From the NCBI GenBank assembly GCA_040381535.1, contig JBEIHF010000009.1, positions 9,430 to 73,429 on the forward strand: 64,000 nt of DNA. The letters run 5' to 3'. Positions 27,140 through 36,358 of this stretch are shown here, piece by piece. The notes beneath the pieces are model-generated. The model did no database searches, was not told the DNA's origin, and saw only the letters and a program-made list of their open reading frames with translations. Position numbers and translations under genes: made by a program. The first letter of the stretch is position 1. The number at the start of each line of letters is the position of its first letter. Source of the stretch: Micavibrio_A sp040381535. GTDB taxonomy: Bacteria; Pseudomonadota; Alphaproteobacteria; Micavibrionales; Micavibrionaceae.

Positions 27140-27502
27140 ATGAGTTTTCAGGTATCCGCCGGTAAGATCGGCTACACCCGTTACGAATTTGGCCAGATTT
27201 TCCAGATATACAGCCAGAATGTTTATTCTGGTCTGTTCCGAGATTTTTCGTTCACGGAAGCGCGTGGCCAGTATTTCATATCCTTCAAAACCGATGCGGG
27301 GCAGGCGCCCCTTATCACCATAGAAAAGCGCCGTCTGGGGCCTGACAGAAACCTGTTTATCGCCACTACCTCCGGCCAAAAAGGCCCCGTGGAAATCGCC
27401 CGTTCCGAAAAAATCGATGCCTTTGTCGCAAGGTTGAAGAACGAAATCGATGCCCTGCAGGACCGGGTCACGGGCAGAAAATCGTTAAGGGTTGTCTCTT
27501 AA
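27140..27502 (+). CDS. Hypothetical protein
   Basis: 120 residues, no signal peptide or membrane segment. It has a beta-rich first half (GYTRYEFGQIFQIYSQNVYS, GQYFISFKTDAGQAPLITIE) and a helical end (AFVARLKNEIDALQDRVTGR). The start is ATG 27140; no strong ribosome site is visible. It is divergent from yfgM. I do not recognise the family; an open frame on the opposite strand is taken as its shadow. Confidence 0.6.
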   Translation: MSFQVSAGKIGYTRYEFGQIFQIYSQNVYSGLFRDFSFTEARGQYFISFKTDAGQAPLITIEKRRLGPDRNLFIATTSGQKGPVEIARSEKIDAFVARLKNEIDALQDRVTGRKSLRVVS

Positions 27503-27578
27503 AACCAAATTATCGTTGACATAATAATAGATTTTGCAGCACGATGCCCTTCTCAACGAAGTGTAATGGTGTGTTCCG

Positions 27579-27989
27579 ATGAATGGTATGACTTCAAATT
27601 GGTTGCGATATGCGAGTCCTTTGCGATGGGATACTGTTGCCGTCAATGACAAATATCCGATGTTGTTTACGCCGGCCGAAATGGAACAACTACGGGGTCT
27701 TAAGGATGCCCTTATCCGCCGCGATTTAATCACTAATATGAATATTTCCCTAGGCAACGGCATAACCACGATAGGGTTTCTCGATTTCAGACAAAAGGAC
27801 AATGCCTTCTTTTACGTCCAGAAAATCAAACCCGAAGGTTTGATACCCGAATATCGCGTAGGATCGGGCAAAATAGGCATGTATCTAGAAACCATCAATT
27901 TCAACGTCACCATGGCCTCACTGGAAGAAGCCTGCCGTCCGAAAATGCTTGCCAATAATACAACCCCGCTGATTTTGATCCACCAATAG
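27579..27989 (+). CDS. Hypothetical protein
   Basis: 136 residues, soluble (or 132 if ATG 27591 is used). It contains FTPAEMEQLRGLKDALIRRD and a C-terminal beta-rich part (YRVGSGKIGMYLETINFNVT). No motif that I recognise. It lies alone before icd and may share the icd transcript. Confidence 0.55.
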   Translation: MNGMTSNWLRYASPLRWDTVAVNDKYPMLFTPAEMEQLRGLKDALIRRDLITNMNISLGNGITTIGFLDFRQKDNAFFYVQKIKPEGLIPEYRVGSGKIGMYLETINFNVTMASLEEACRPKMLANNTTPLILIHQ

Positions 27990-28050
27990 AGTTGACTAAC
28001 GTCCCCCTGCGTCCCATCTTGAACTGATCCAATTTCAAGGGGGAATGCAT

Positions 28051-29262
28051 ATGTCCAAGATCAAAGTAGATAATCCGGTTGTTGAAATTGACGGCGATGA
28101 AATGACGCGCATCATCTGGGCGATGATCAAGGAAAAGCTTATCCATCCTTATCTTGATATCGATCTGAAATATTTTGATCTGGGCATCGAAAACCGCGAT
28201 TCTACAGAAGACAAGGTAACGGTCGATGCGGCAGAAGCGATCAAGAAATACCGCGTCGGCGTGAAATGCGCGACGATCACACCCGATGAAGGCCGTGTTA
28301 AAGAATTCAATTTGAAAAAAATGTGGAAATCGCCCAACGGCACGATCCGCAATATTCTCGACGGCACCGTGTTCCGCGAACCTATCGTCTGTAAAAACGT
28401 GCCGCGATACGTGCCGGGCTGGACGTCTCCGATGGTTGTCGGGCGTCATGCGTTCGGCGATCAATATAAGGCAACCGATTTGAAAATTCCCGGACCCGGA
28501 AAATTGACTCTAGTCTATGAGCCTGTGAACGGTGAAAAGCAAACCTTTGAAGTGTTCGATTTTAAAGGGCCCGGCGTCGCCATGGGCATGTATAACGTGG
28601 ATGAATCCATCATTGGTTTCGCGCGTGCCTGCTTTAACTACGGCCTCGCCCGCAACTACCCCGTCTATCTTTCGACCAAGAACACGATTTTGAAAGCCTA
28701 TGACGGCAAGTTCATGGATATCTTCCAGAAAATCTACGACGAGGAATTCAAGGCCGAATTCGAGAAGAAGAAACTTTGGTACGAACACCGCCTTATCGAC
28801 GATATGGTTGCCTTCGCCGTGAAATCTTCTGGCGGCTTCGTGTGGGCCTGCAAAAATTATGACGGAGATGTGCAATCCGACGTTGTGGCGCAAGGTTACG
28901 GCTCGCTCGGCCTGATGACCTCCGTGCTGCTCACGCCCGATGGGCAGATTGTGGAGGCAGAGGCCGCGCATGGCACGGTCACGCGCCATTACCGCGAACA
29001 CCAGAAAGGGAAGGAAACATCCACCAACCCGATCGCTTCCATTTTCGCATGGACTCAAGGGCTTAAATACCGCGGCAAGTTTGACGGCAACACTGCGCTC
29101 ATAAAATTCGCTGAAAGCCTCGAAAAGGCTTGCGTGGACACGGTTGAATCTGGCTCTATGACAAAAGACTTGGCCACGCTGATCGGCAAGGACCAACCAT
29201 TCTTGACAACCGGTGTTTTTATGGACAAGGTCGCCCAAAATCTAGCACAGAAACTGGCTTAG
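28051..29262 (+). CDS. icd: NADP-dependent isocitrate dehydrogenase, eukaryotic-type
   Basis: 403 residues. Isocitrate to 2-oxoglutarate plus CO2 in the TCA cycle. [18 protein letters not shown] at the N-terminus, [17 protein letters not shown] (substrate site), [20 protein letters not shown] (metal site) and [19 protein letters not shown] (NADP site) match the homodimeric type II enzyme shared by mitochondria and alphaproteobacteria, not the E. coli type. AAGGGGG at about 28038 is well placed for ATG 28051 rather than ATG 28045. It ends in TAG. Confidence 0.97.
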   Translation: MSKIKVDNPVVEIDGDEMTRIIWAMIKEKLIHPYLDIDLKYFDLGIENRDSTEDKVTVDAAEAIKKYRVGVKCATITPDEGRVKEFNLKKMWKSPNGTIRNILDGTVFREPIVCKNVPRYVPGWTSPMVVGRHAFGDQYKATDLKIPGPGKLTLVYEPVNGEKQTFEVFDFKGPGVAMGMYNVDESIIGFARACFNYGLARNYPVYLSTKNTILKAYDGKFMDIFQKIYDEEFKAEFEKKKLWYEHRLIDDMVAFAVKSSGGFVWACKNYDGDVQSDVVAQGYGSLGLMTSVLLTPDGQIVEAEAAHGTVTRHYREHQKGKETSTNPIASIFAWTQGLKYRGKFDGNTALIKFAESLEKACVDTVESGSMTKDLATLIGKDQPFLTTGVFMDKVAQNLAQKLA

Positions 29263-29265
29263 AAT

Positions 29266-30414
29266 ATGATGAAAACCGTTCGGTTCCTTCCGCTTCTTGC
29301 AACCGCCCTGATCGCGTTCGCGCCTATCGCACATGCGGCGCCCGCTACGTTCGACAAGGACTATGTCGGCAAGATGGAAGTCTATCGTGCGAATTACGAA
29401 GACACGCTGGTCCACCTCGCGCGCAAACACGGCCTCGGCTTTGTGGAAATGCGCGCGGCAAACCCGACGCTGGACCCTTGGATCCCCGGTGAAGGCGCAC
29501 GCGTTGTTCTGCCCACGCAATCATTGTTGCCCGATGCGCCGCGTTCCGGCGTTGTCATCAACCTGCCTGAAATGAAATTGTACCTGTTCCAAAAATCCGG
29601 CGGTGCGCCTTTGGTCTATTCGATCAGCCCGGGCCGCGAGGGTTTGAACACACCGATAGGTTCCACCACCGTTATCAGCAAGAAGGAAGGCCCATCATGG
29701 ACGCCGACTCCCCGCATGCTGAAGGAAGACCCGACATTGAAGCCGTTCTATCCGCCGGGACCCGATAACCCTATGGGCACACACGCCATGTATCTGGGTT
29801 GGGACCAATACCGTATCCACGGCACGAACAAACCCTATGCTATCGGACGCCGCGCATCTTCGGGCTGTATCCGGATGTATCCAGAAGCGATCAAGGATAT
29901 TTTCCCGCGCGTGCCCGTCGGCACGAAAGTGACGGTCGTCGACCAACCCGTGAAAGTGGGCTGGATCGAAAACAAAATGTATGTGGAAGTGTCGCCGACG
30001 CAGGAACAATCCATTCGCATCGAACAGACGGGCGAATTGATGTCCTATGAAATCACCGCCGCCGACATGAAACGCATCACATCCAAAGCAGGCCCTCTTG
30101 CCGACAATATCGATTGGGAAGCGGTACGCAAAGCCGTGCGTGAACATCGCGGCTATCCTGTCGCCGTTCTGGACCGCAAAGGCGGCAAAGGCCAGCATGT
30201 GAAGGATGAAACCGAAGAGCAGCTTAAGCAGGTCGGCGCCGAAGACAAGGTTTACACCGAAAAGAAAAAGGTTCATCTCAAGGAACAAAACGCCAAGCGC
30301 GTTGCCAAAAAAAGCGAAGTCTATGGCATGGGCTCAACAAAAACAGCGATAAACGAGGTAACGTTACAAACCGTTACGACTCCCGATCGTCCGAAAAAGA
30401 ATTTCAATCAATAA
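29266..30414 (+). CDS. L,D-transpeptidase (YkuD domain), ErfK/YbiS type
   Basis: 382 residues. A Sec signal peptide (MMKTVRFLPLLATALIAFAP, cut near AHAA) is followed by a LysM-like stretch (DTLVHLARKHGLGFVEMRAA), then the YkuD domain starting at INLPEMKLYLF. The catalytic segment is YRIHGTNKPYAIG and RASSGCIRMYPEAI, with His, Ser-Ser-Gly and Cys in place. The enzymes make 3-3 crosslinks or attach lipoproteins to peptidoglycan in the periplasm. The Lys-rich C-terminal extension after about residue 300 is unusual in length. It starts three bases after icd. Confidence 0.92.
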   Translation: MMKTVRFLPLLATALIAFAPIAHAAPATFDKDYVGKMEVYRANYEDTLVHLARKHGLGFVEMRAANPTLDPWIPGEGARVVLPTQSLLPDAPRSGVVINLPEMKLYLFQKSGGAPLVYSISPGREGLNTPIGSTTVISKKEGPSWTPTPRMLKEDPTLKPFYPPGPDNPMGTHAMYLGWDQYRIHGTNKPYAIGRRASSGCIRMYPEAIKDIFPRVPVGTKVTVVDQPVKVGWIENKMYVEVSPTQEQSIRIEQTGELMSYEITAADMKRITSKAGPLADNIDWEAVRKAVREHRGYPVAVLDRKGGKGQHVKDETEEQLKQVGAEDKVYTEKKKVHLKEQNAKRVAKKSEVYGMGSTKTAINEVTLQTVTTPDRPKKNFNQ

Positions 30415-30415
30415 A

Positions 30416-30445
30416 GAAAAAGGTCGGATGATCCGGCCTTTTTTA
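30416..30445 (+). terminator. Rho-independent terminator after the L,D-transpeptidase gene
   Basis: AAGGTCGGA and TCCGGCCTT form the stem, followed by TTTTTT, directly behind the stop codon. Confidence 0.85.
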
Positions 30446-30455
30446 TGTCTCTGGT

Positions 30456-30755
30456 TTATTGCTGTATCAGCGTGAAGGCGGCCGCAAAGAGCGGGGGCGC
30501 GTAAAGCGGGCTCAGATAAAAAACATAGCGCCAGCTTTCTTTAATGAAAATCGAAATGAAGGAGATCGCCACGCAGCCAAGCCACACAAGGGTGGTTTTG
30601 TGGGTGAGGATGGTGCCATAGGCTTTTTCCGCCAATTCCGCGGGGATGAGGTTCATCGCTACCATCACGTGAAAGGTTACCGCATATAAAAAACTTCCCG
30701 CCAAGGCGATGGCGATAAGACCGATGAGGCGAATAATAAAAGTTTTAGCGTTCAT
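30456..30755 (-). CDS. Small integral membrane protein
   Basis: 99 residues with three to four hydrophobic segments (FIIRLIGLIAIALAGSFLYA, LVWLGCVAISFISIFI, YAPPLFAAAFTLIQQ). No family recognised. It stands alone between two terminators. Confidence 0.65.
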   Translation of the reverse strand: MNAKTFIIRLIGLIAIALAGSFLYAVTFHVMVAMNLIPAELAEKAYGTILTHKTTLVWLGCVAISFISIFIKESWRYVFYLSPLYAPPLFAAAFTLIQQ

Positions 30756-30780
30756 GTCTTTGATTATTCCTGTATTTTAC

Positions 30781-30817
30781 CCAAAAGAAAAGGCTGTCTG
30801 CATATTAGCAGACAGCC
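30781..30817 (-). terminator. Rho-independent terminator after the small lipoprotein gene
   Basis: A perfect ten-base inverted repeat GGCTGTCTGC/GCAGACAGCC (30792-30801, 30808-30817). On the reverse strand it is followed by TTTTCTTTT. Confidence 0.85.
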
Positions 30818-30845
30818 AAATCTTTGCCTCGAATGGCTAAGTTAA

Positions 30846-31043
30846 TTACTTAACTTGGCGGCTTTCGAAAACAGGTTCAGCGGACTGAACGGATTCTTGT
30901 GCCGGAGCATTACCAACCGTGCGCTCTTCAGCGTAAGGGGCTTGCGTCAGCGTTTCGTCGGTGGAGGATGTGCCAGCCGTGGAGCAAGCAGCAACGCCAA
31001 CAACGGAAGCCAAGAACAGTGCATTCATAAGAAGTTTCGTCAT
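30846..31043 (-). CDS. Small lipoprotein
   Basis: 65 residues. MTKLLMNALFLASVVGVAAC is a lipoprotein signal peptide with the lipidated cysteine at position 20, followed by a short Ser/Thr- and Glu-rich mature part. A ribosome site (GGAA) precedes it. Such 45-residue mature lipoproteins resemble entericidin-sized products, but there is no sequence match that I can name. Confidence 0.7.
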   Translation of the reverse strand: MTKLLMNALFLASVVGVAACSTAGTSSTDETLTQAPYAEERTVGNAPAQESVQSAEPVFESRQVK

Positions 31044-31222
31044 TTTATATTTCCTTCATTTTCTAGAAAATTCGAAATCCCACCTTGGAAAGACGCGCTC
31101 CCCGCAACTGGTAAATCTAAGCCGTTATACAATATGATTTCCGCCTTGTAAGCCCCCTTTTTAAAATTTTTTAGGGTTTTCAAGTGCTTTGGGCATTTTT
31201 GCCACGTCGGTGGAGCTTAGAA

Positions 31223-32491
31223 CTAGTCCTGCCCGTTTTTCTGAATTTTGGTGAAATAGGTGTCGATGCCCGAAACTATTGTGCCCACGAGTTTCTTGCG
31301 GTATTCGGGGGAAGAGAGCTGGTTGGCCTCTTTCTTATTAGACATAAATCCCATCTCGATTAGAACCGACGGTACGTCGGGCGCCTTGAGCACGGCAAAA
31401 CCCGCATAGCGGTGTGGCTTATCCAAAAGCTTGATGCCTTTGTTGTTCGCCTGTTTGACGACCGTGTTGGCGAAGAATTTGGACTGGTTCATCGTGTCGC
31501 GCATCGCAAGGTCGATAAGGATGTTGGCGACCTGTTTGTCCTCGTGACTCAAATCCACGCCCGCGATCAGGTCCGCTTGGTTTTCGCGTGCGGCGAGTTT
31601 TTCGGTCTGGGCATCGGACGCGGTGTTGGACAATGTATAGATGGATGCGCCGCTCACACCCGGTTTGTCGATGGAATCCGCGTGCAACGATATGAACAGG
31701 TCCGCCTCGTTCTTGCGGCCGATTTTCACGCGGTCTTGCAACTTGATAAACGTGTCGCTGCTGCGGGTGAGGTGGACGCGATAGCGCCCCGTTGCCTCTA
31801 ATTGTCGTTTCAATTCCTGAGCGGCGGCCAAGGTGACGGTCTTTTCCTTGGCACCGTTCGGCGAGACTGCGCCGGGGTCACCGCCGCCATGGCCCGCATC
31901 TATGACGATGATCGGTTTAGGACCTATCGATGGCGTTGGGGGAGGCGGCGTTGCGGTTGCCGTTTGGGGAACGGGTTTGGAAGGCGGGGTCAAGACATAG
32001 GCGGGGGGGGATTGCGGTGTTTGCCTGCCGCCTTGCGCCGTAAGTTTGCCGAACATGCGGTCTTTGGCAGGGTCGTACCCCCCATTTGCCCTCACGATGT
32101 CAATTACGACACGATCCGAAATATTGGTGCCAGCCGGCAGAAAGAAAGCACTTTTTAAATCCACGTCGTCCTTAAGATCGATGACAATCCTTGAAATACC
32201 GGGCTGGAGGATGCCGTTACGGATGGCACCTACCAAGTTTCCGTTATTCGTAGACGGCATACTCGTCCGCCAGTCAAAGGCCGGAAGGTCTATTACGAGA
32301 CGCTCTGGGTTATGGAGCAAGAAGGCGCGAAAATCTGCCTTGCGAGACAGCTCTATGACGATACGTGTCTTCTCGGGATGCGTTCCGATACGCATCGAAT
32401 TTACGCTGAGATCGGCGGCATGGCTCGCGTTTTGAAACAAAACGGCGGAAAATAGAAAAACAGCGAGGAAGAAGGCAAAAAAACGCGTCAC
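31223..32491 (-). CDS. amiC: N-acetylmuramoyl-L-alanine amidase with AMIN domain (AmiC-like)
   Basis: 422 residues. A signal peptide (FFAFFLAVFLFSAVLFQNAS) leads to an AMIN domain (MRIGTHPEKTRIVIELSRKA) that targets peptidoglycan or the septum, a Pro-rich linker, and an Amidase_3 domain. Zinc-site blocks are VIDAGHGGGDPGA, LTRSSDTFIKL, SLHADSI and VLIEMGFMSNKKEA. It cleaves the amide bond between MurNAc and the stem peptide in cell separation. It is divergent from rne. Confidence 0.95.
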   Translation of the reverse strand: MTRFFAFFLAVFLFSAVLFQNASHAADLSVNSMRIGTHPEKTRIVIELSRKADFRAFLLHNPERLVIDLPAFDWRTSMPSTNNGNLVGAIRNGILQPGISRIVIDLKDDVDLKSAFFLPAGTNISDRVVIDIVRANGGYDPAKDRMFGKLTAQGGRQTPQSPPAYVLTPPSKPVPQTATATPPPPTPSIGPKPIIVIDAGHGGGDPGAVSPNGAKEKTVTLAAAQELKRQLEATGRYRVHLTRSSDTFIKLQDRVKIGRKNEADLFISLHADSIDKPGVSGASIYTLSNTASDAQTEKLAARENQADLIAGVDLSHEDKQVANILIDLAMRDTMNQSKFFANTVVKQANNKGIKLLDKPHRYAGFAVLKAPDVPSVLIEMGFMSNKKEANQLSSPEYRKKLVGTIVSGIDTYFTKIQKNGQD

Positions 32492-32839
32492 AAGTTGATT
32501 CCGTAAACCTTAAGGGCTTTCAGAATACAGCGAAGCGCAGCGTTTGCAATTTATTTGGTGGCGGATTGTCTGCCTGAGTTTTGGATTTTCTGTATCTTAT
32601 TTTATCTGGCAAATTATCCGGATGTTTTGACATGTCTTTTGATGCGCGGCGAAATGGATGTGTGTAGTTTTTCATGCAGGCTAGGGTCGACCCCCCATCC
32701 TTCTCGCATGACTTTTAGTTATGTAATTTAAAAGGTCATTGTATATTAACTTCTATCTGTGTAATGTCCTTCTTAAGCGACCCGTCGCGGCCAAGCAGTT
32801 GTTACTAATTATTTGATTTAAAAGGTTTCGCTGGCTGCC
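32492..32839. other. Upstream part of the amiC-rne intergenic region
   Basis: No gene is visible. The sequence has small palindromes (GGGTCGACCC near 32688; GCGACCCGTCGC near 32775) and the 11-base repeat ATTTAAAAGGT occurs twice (about 32727 and 32814). The rne promoter should lie here, which would give a leader of 200 bases or more. Confidence 0.4.
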
Positions 32840-32979
32840 ACGGTAATAAAAGATAGGTCCTCTCGCCTGAGCATGATGCCGGCGATTACGCATGAAGGGG
32901 CCGACCGAGATAGTTTTTGGTTGGCTAAGCCGTTACCGTATTAAGGCAGGATCAGGCCTATCTTTAATTTAATTTTTTT
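32840..32979 (+). promoter_or_regulatory. Structured leader of rne with two mutually exclusive pairings and a T-run
   Basis: AAAGATAGG (32849-32857) is complementary to CCTATCTTT (32957-32965), which is soon followed by seven Ts (32973-32979). ACGGTAA (32840-32846) is complementary to TTACCGT (32933-32939). The two pairings are interleaved, so they form either a pseudoknot or alternative structures. Between them GCCGACC/GGTTGGC (about 32900-32924) makes a local hairpin. RNase E commonly autoregulates through its own leader; a terminator-like switch here would fit, but no folding was run. Confidence 0.5.
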
Positions 32980-33049
32980 GGCGCCATGCGCCTTCTTCCT
33001 CCATAGGTCGCCCGGGGGATTTCGGGCAGCTGCGCTTGGAGGATATTCC

Positions 33050-35950
33050 ATGCCTAAAACTATGTTGATTGACGCAACCCACTCTGAAGAGACACGGGTT
33101 GCCGTCGTCGATGGACAGCGTCTGGTCGAATTCGATTACGAAAGTAAAGTCCGCAAACAACTCAAAGGGTCCGTTTTTCTGGCCAAGGTAACGCGGGTCG
33201 AACCCTCGTTGCAGGCCGCCTTTGTCAATTTCGGCGGTAACCGTCACGGATTTTTGCCGTTCTCCGAGATCCACCCTGATTATTTCCGCATTCCTGTCGC
33301 TGACCGCGAAGCGCTGCTCGCCGCCCAGATGGCCGAGCTCGAAGAGCACGACGAAGTGATGGAGAAACAAGAAGCCGCTATCGAACAACAAGCGGCACAA
33401 GCCCAAGATGGCGCATCGCCCGCAGAAGAGGTCGAAGAAGAAGACGAAGTCGAGGCCATTACCGAAGTCGGCGGCGAAGACCAGCCTTTGATCGAAGAAG
33501 AGGATGGCGAAGAAACCTCTTCCGATGAGGAAGAAGCCGAAGAAGAACACCGTGCACCTATCGCGATGGACGCGCCAAGCGATGTCCTGCGCGGTCCGAT
33601 TGTCGAAGAAGAACCTGAGTCTTCCGATGAAGATAGTTCCGAAGAATCCGATGAAGACGAAGATGATTCCGACGAGGAAGATGATGAAGAGGGCGATGAA
33701 TCCTCCGAAGACGACTCCGATGAAGAACGCGGTGAAACTCCCACCCAACAAAATAACGGCGAAGAAGGTTCGGAAGCGACATACGAAAACCGCGGACCCC
33801 GTGAAGGTGGACGTGGACGGGGTGGACGTGATCGTGGCCGTGGACGCGGCAGACAAAGCGGACGCGGCGGCAGACATGGCGGCGGCGGACGTGGTCGTCA
33901 TGAACGCGACGATCATTCGGTTGAATCTGTCGGCGGCGACGGCGTGGACGGCGATCGTCCGTTCCGTTTCAACATGCGGAAATCCTATAAAATTCAGGAA
34001 GTCATCAAACGCGGCCAGATCATGCTCATCCAAGTTTCCAAGGAAGAGCGTGGCAATAAGGGCGCGGCTGTAACAACCTATCTTTCCATGCCGGGCCGTT
34101 ATTGCGTTCTGATGCCGAATTCGCCTCGCGGCGGCGGCGTTTCCCGCAAGATCGCTACTTTCAAAGACCGTAAACGCATGAAGGATATGCTGGACGACCT
34201 TTCGGTTCCCGAAGGCATGTCCGTTATTTTGCGTACAGCAGGTGTTACGCGCACCAAAGTCGAAATCAAACGCGATCTGGATTACCTAACGCGCCTATGG
34301 AACACGATCCGCGAACATACGCTGAAATCTGTTGCACCTGCCCTTATATATGAAGAAGGTAATCTGATCAAACGCGCGATCCGCGATTTGTATTCGCGCG
34401 ATATTGAATCCGTCTATGTCTCCGGCGATGAAGGTTTCAAAAACGCCCGCGAATTCATGAAAATGCTGATGCCTTCGCACGCCAAGAATGTGCAGGAATA
34501 TAAGAGCGATCGTTTGCCGCTGTTTCACAAATTCGGCGTCGAAAACCAGATCGCCGATATCGGCGAACCGACGGTCAATCTGAAATCAGGCGGCTACCTC
34601 GTTATAAACCCGACTGAAGCCTTGGTGTCGATCGACGTCAACTCCGGCCGCGCCACGAAAGAACGCCACATCGAAGATACGGCGCTCAAAACCAACCTCG
34701 AAGCCGCGGACGAACTGGCACGCCAGCTACGCTTGCGCGATCTCGGCGGTTTGGTCGTGGTCGACTTTATTGATATGGAAGACCGCCGCAACAACCGTAA
34801 AGTCGAACAACGTCTGCGCGATGCATTGTCTTCGGACCGTGCGCGTATTCAAGTGGGCCGTATCTCATCTTTCGGTTTGCTCGAGCTTTCCCGTCAGCGT
34901 TTGAATCCGTCACTGGCCGAAGCGCAGCAGGAAGTATGTGCGCATTGTTCCGGAACAGGTCATGTCAAAACGCTAGACTTCTCGGCTATTTCTATCGTCC
35001 GCGCTCTGGAAGTCGAAGGCATCAAGGGCAAATCGAACGAAATCCATCTGACGATGGCTCCTTCGGTCGCCCTTTACATCATGAACCACAAGCGCAAGAT
35101 CCTGAACGACATCGAAGCCCGTTATGGCTTTGAGGTTTTGATCGAAACCGACGAAACCATGTCAACATCGCATTATAAACTCGAAGGCGCATCGCGTTCG
35201 ATGGTACCCAAACCTAGCGAAGGTATTAGAACCGTCGCCGTGGAAGAAGGTGATTTCGAAAACGAAGGCGAATACACCCCAGAAGACGAGGATGATGGTG
35301 AAGAAGGCGCACAGCCCCAATCCAACGAAGGACGCTTTTCCGAACGCGTGCAAGAACGTGGGCCGCGTCCCGAAGGTGATCGCGGACTTGACGGTCAACG
35401 CCGTCGCCGCGGACGTCGCGGTGGGCGCGGTCGTGGCCGCAACGGCGAAGGAGCACCCCGTCTGCATGAAAATGCTGTCGCAGGCGCACCAAGCGATTTT
35501 GAAGGCGGCGATGAAGGCGATGAATCCATCGGCAACCGCATTCCATCCGATACCGAAGAAGGACGGGATGACAATCGCGGCAACCGTGAACCGCGTGAAG
35601 GGGCACCCCGCGATGGAAACCGTGAAGGCGGTCAACGCCGCAGACGCGGTGGTCGCGGTCGCGGCAACGGCGACAGACCGCAGGGCGATCGTTCCCAAGG
35701 TGGCTGCCCGCAAGGCGAACGCGCCCCGCGTCCTCCACGCGAAGAAAATTCCGGTAATGCCGGTCCGCGTTTTGAAAGCAACCCTATGACATCTGCTCCC
35801 GCATCTTCCTTCGAGCCGCCGGTGTTGCGTGCCACACCGCCCTTGAACGATCGAAGAGGGAATGAGGCGCCTGCGCCAAGGGATTACGAGAAGGTCAATC
35901 AGGCCCCCGAAGAAAAGAAAAAGGGCTGGTGGAACAAGCTGGTAGAATAA
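33050..35950 (+). CDS. rne: Ribonuclease E
   Basis: 966 residues. Main endonuclease of mRNA decay and rRNA processing. GGAGG at 33038-33042 fixes the start at ATG 33050. The S1 domain (SVFLAKVTRVEPSLQAAFVN) is interrupted by about 200 residues, first acidic, then RG-rich, and resumes near KIQEVIKRGQIMLIQVSKEE; S1 insertions are known in alphaproteobacterial RNase E. The DNase I-like site has SIDVNSG (about residue 525) and VVVDFIDM (about 569), the zinc-link CAHCSGTG is near 630. The C-terminal half is RG-rich and disordered and ends in KKKGWWNKLVE, like the GWW tail reported to bind PNPase in this class. Confidence 0.96.
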   Translation: MPKTMLIDATHSEETRVAVVDGQRLVEFDYESKVRKQLKGSVFLAKVTRVEPSLQAAFVNFGGNRHGFLPFSEIHPDYFRIPVADREALLAAQMAELEEHDEVMEKQEAAIEQQAAQAQDGASPAEEVEEEDEVEAITEVGGEDQPLIEEEDGEETSSDEEEAEEEHRAPIAMDAPSDVLRGPIVEEEPESSDEDSSEESDEDEDDSDEEDDEEGDESSEDDSDEERGETPTQQNNGEEGSEATYENRGPREGGRGRGGRDRGRGRGRQSGRGGRHGGGGRGRHERDDHSVESVGGDGVDGDRPFRFNMRKSYKIQEVIKRGQIMLIQVSKEERGNKGAAVTTYLSMPGRYCVLMPNSPRGGGVSRKIATFKDRKRMKDMLDDLSVPEGMSVILRTAGVTRTKVEIKRDLDYLTRLWNTIREHTLKSVAPALIYEEGNLIKRAIRDLYSRDIESVYVSGDEGFKNAREFMKMLMPSHAKNVQEYKSDRLPLFHKFGVENQIADIGEPTVNLKSGGYLVINPTEALVSIDVNSGRATKERHIEDTALKTNLEAADELARQLRLRDLGGLVVVDFIDMEDRRNNRKVEQRLRDALSSDRARIQVGRISSFGLLELSRQRLNPSLAEAQQEVCAHCSGTGHVKTLDFSAISIVRALEVEGIKGKSNEIHLTMAPSVALYIMNHKRKILNDIEARYGFEVLIETDETMSTSHYKLEGASRSMVPKPSEGIRTVAVEEGDFENEGEYTPEDEDDGEEGAQPQSNEGRFSERVQERGPRPEGDRGLDGQRRRRGRRGGRGRGRNGEGAPRLHENAVAGAPSDFEGGDEGDESIGNRIPSDTEEGRDDNRGNREPREGAPRDGNREGGQRRRRGGRGRGNGDRPQGDRSQGGCPQGERAPRPPREENSGNAGPRFESNPMTSAPASSFEPPVLRATPPLNDRRGNEAPAPRDYEKVNQAPEEKKKGWWNKLVE

Positions 35951-35951
35951 T

Positions 35952-35985
35952 TAAAAAAAAGGGCGGTTTTCCGCTCTTTTTCTTT
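35952..35985 (+). terminator. Rho-independent terminator after rne
   Basis: AAAGGGCGG and CCGCTCTTTTT form a hairpin with a TTTT loop (one G-U pair), ten bases after the rne stop. Confidence 0.8.
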
Positions 35986-36084
35986 GGGTCGAGGGAATCT
36001 TATTCCCTAAAATTTTAGGCATTTTTTAACGCGCTTTAATTGTTTTAATTTAACATAAAAATTGAGACATATACGAAGTGTTTT

Positions 36085-36293
36085 TTAGGCAAGTTGCACA
36101 GATCTCCCCACACATGAGATTGCCTAACGCTCCGTAGTTTTGATGGGCTTCTAACTACTACATGGTTCCCGTCTGTTGGCCTTCCTGATTGGGAATCTTG
36201 CCCCCGCATGTTCTCCCTTCCCGTCAGGCACCCGAGGTCAGTGGGCGTTTTCGTCCCTTAGCCACCGGAAAGAAATCCGGTGGCTATTTTTTT
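36085..36293 (+). ncRNA. Candidate structured non-coding RNA with strong terminator
   Basis: About 210 bases without an open frame carry a chain of hairpins on one strand: TTAGGCAA/TTGCCTAA (36085-36127) enclosing ATCTC/GAGAT; GTAGTT/AACTAC (36134-36158); GGTTCCC/GGGAATC (36164-36197, one G-U); and finally an 11-base perfect stem TAGCCACCGGA/TCCGGTGGCTA (36259-36286) followed by seven Ts. The end is a clear intrinsic terminator and no gene precedes it after the rne terminator, so an independent transcript is likely. Size suits 6S RNA, but I could not match 6S, SRP, tmRNA or RNase P signatures. It could also be the leader of the gene at 36359. Confidence 0.55.
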
Positions 36294-36358
36294 CATGCGG
36301 GAGACAATCTGGTACGCTATAAAGATAGGAACATTCACTTCGAGAACGGAAAATTCCC

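Noticed and set aside
27053..27379. 108-residue reverse-strand frame opposite the hypothetical gene at 27140
   Set aside because: The forward frame has better codon use and gives a continuous protein with a normal fold pattern; the reverse frame has no clear start site.
32969..34033. 354-residue reverse-strand frame over rne
   Set aside because: Phe-rich complement of the acidic GAA/GAT codons of RNase E; not a gene.
36085..36293. 6S, SRP, tmRNA or RNase P identity for the structured RNA
   Set aside because: The conserved cores that I know of those RNAs (SRP GGAAG/AGCAG loop, RNase P GAGGAAAGTC, tmRNA tag) are not visible, and a 6S central bubble could not be confirmed by eye.
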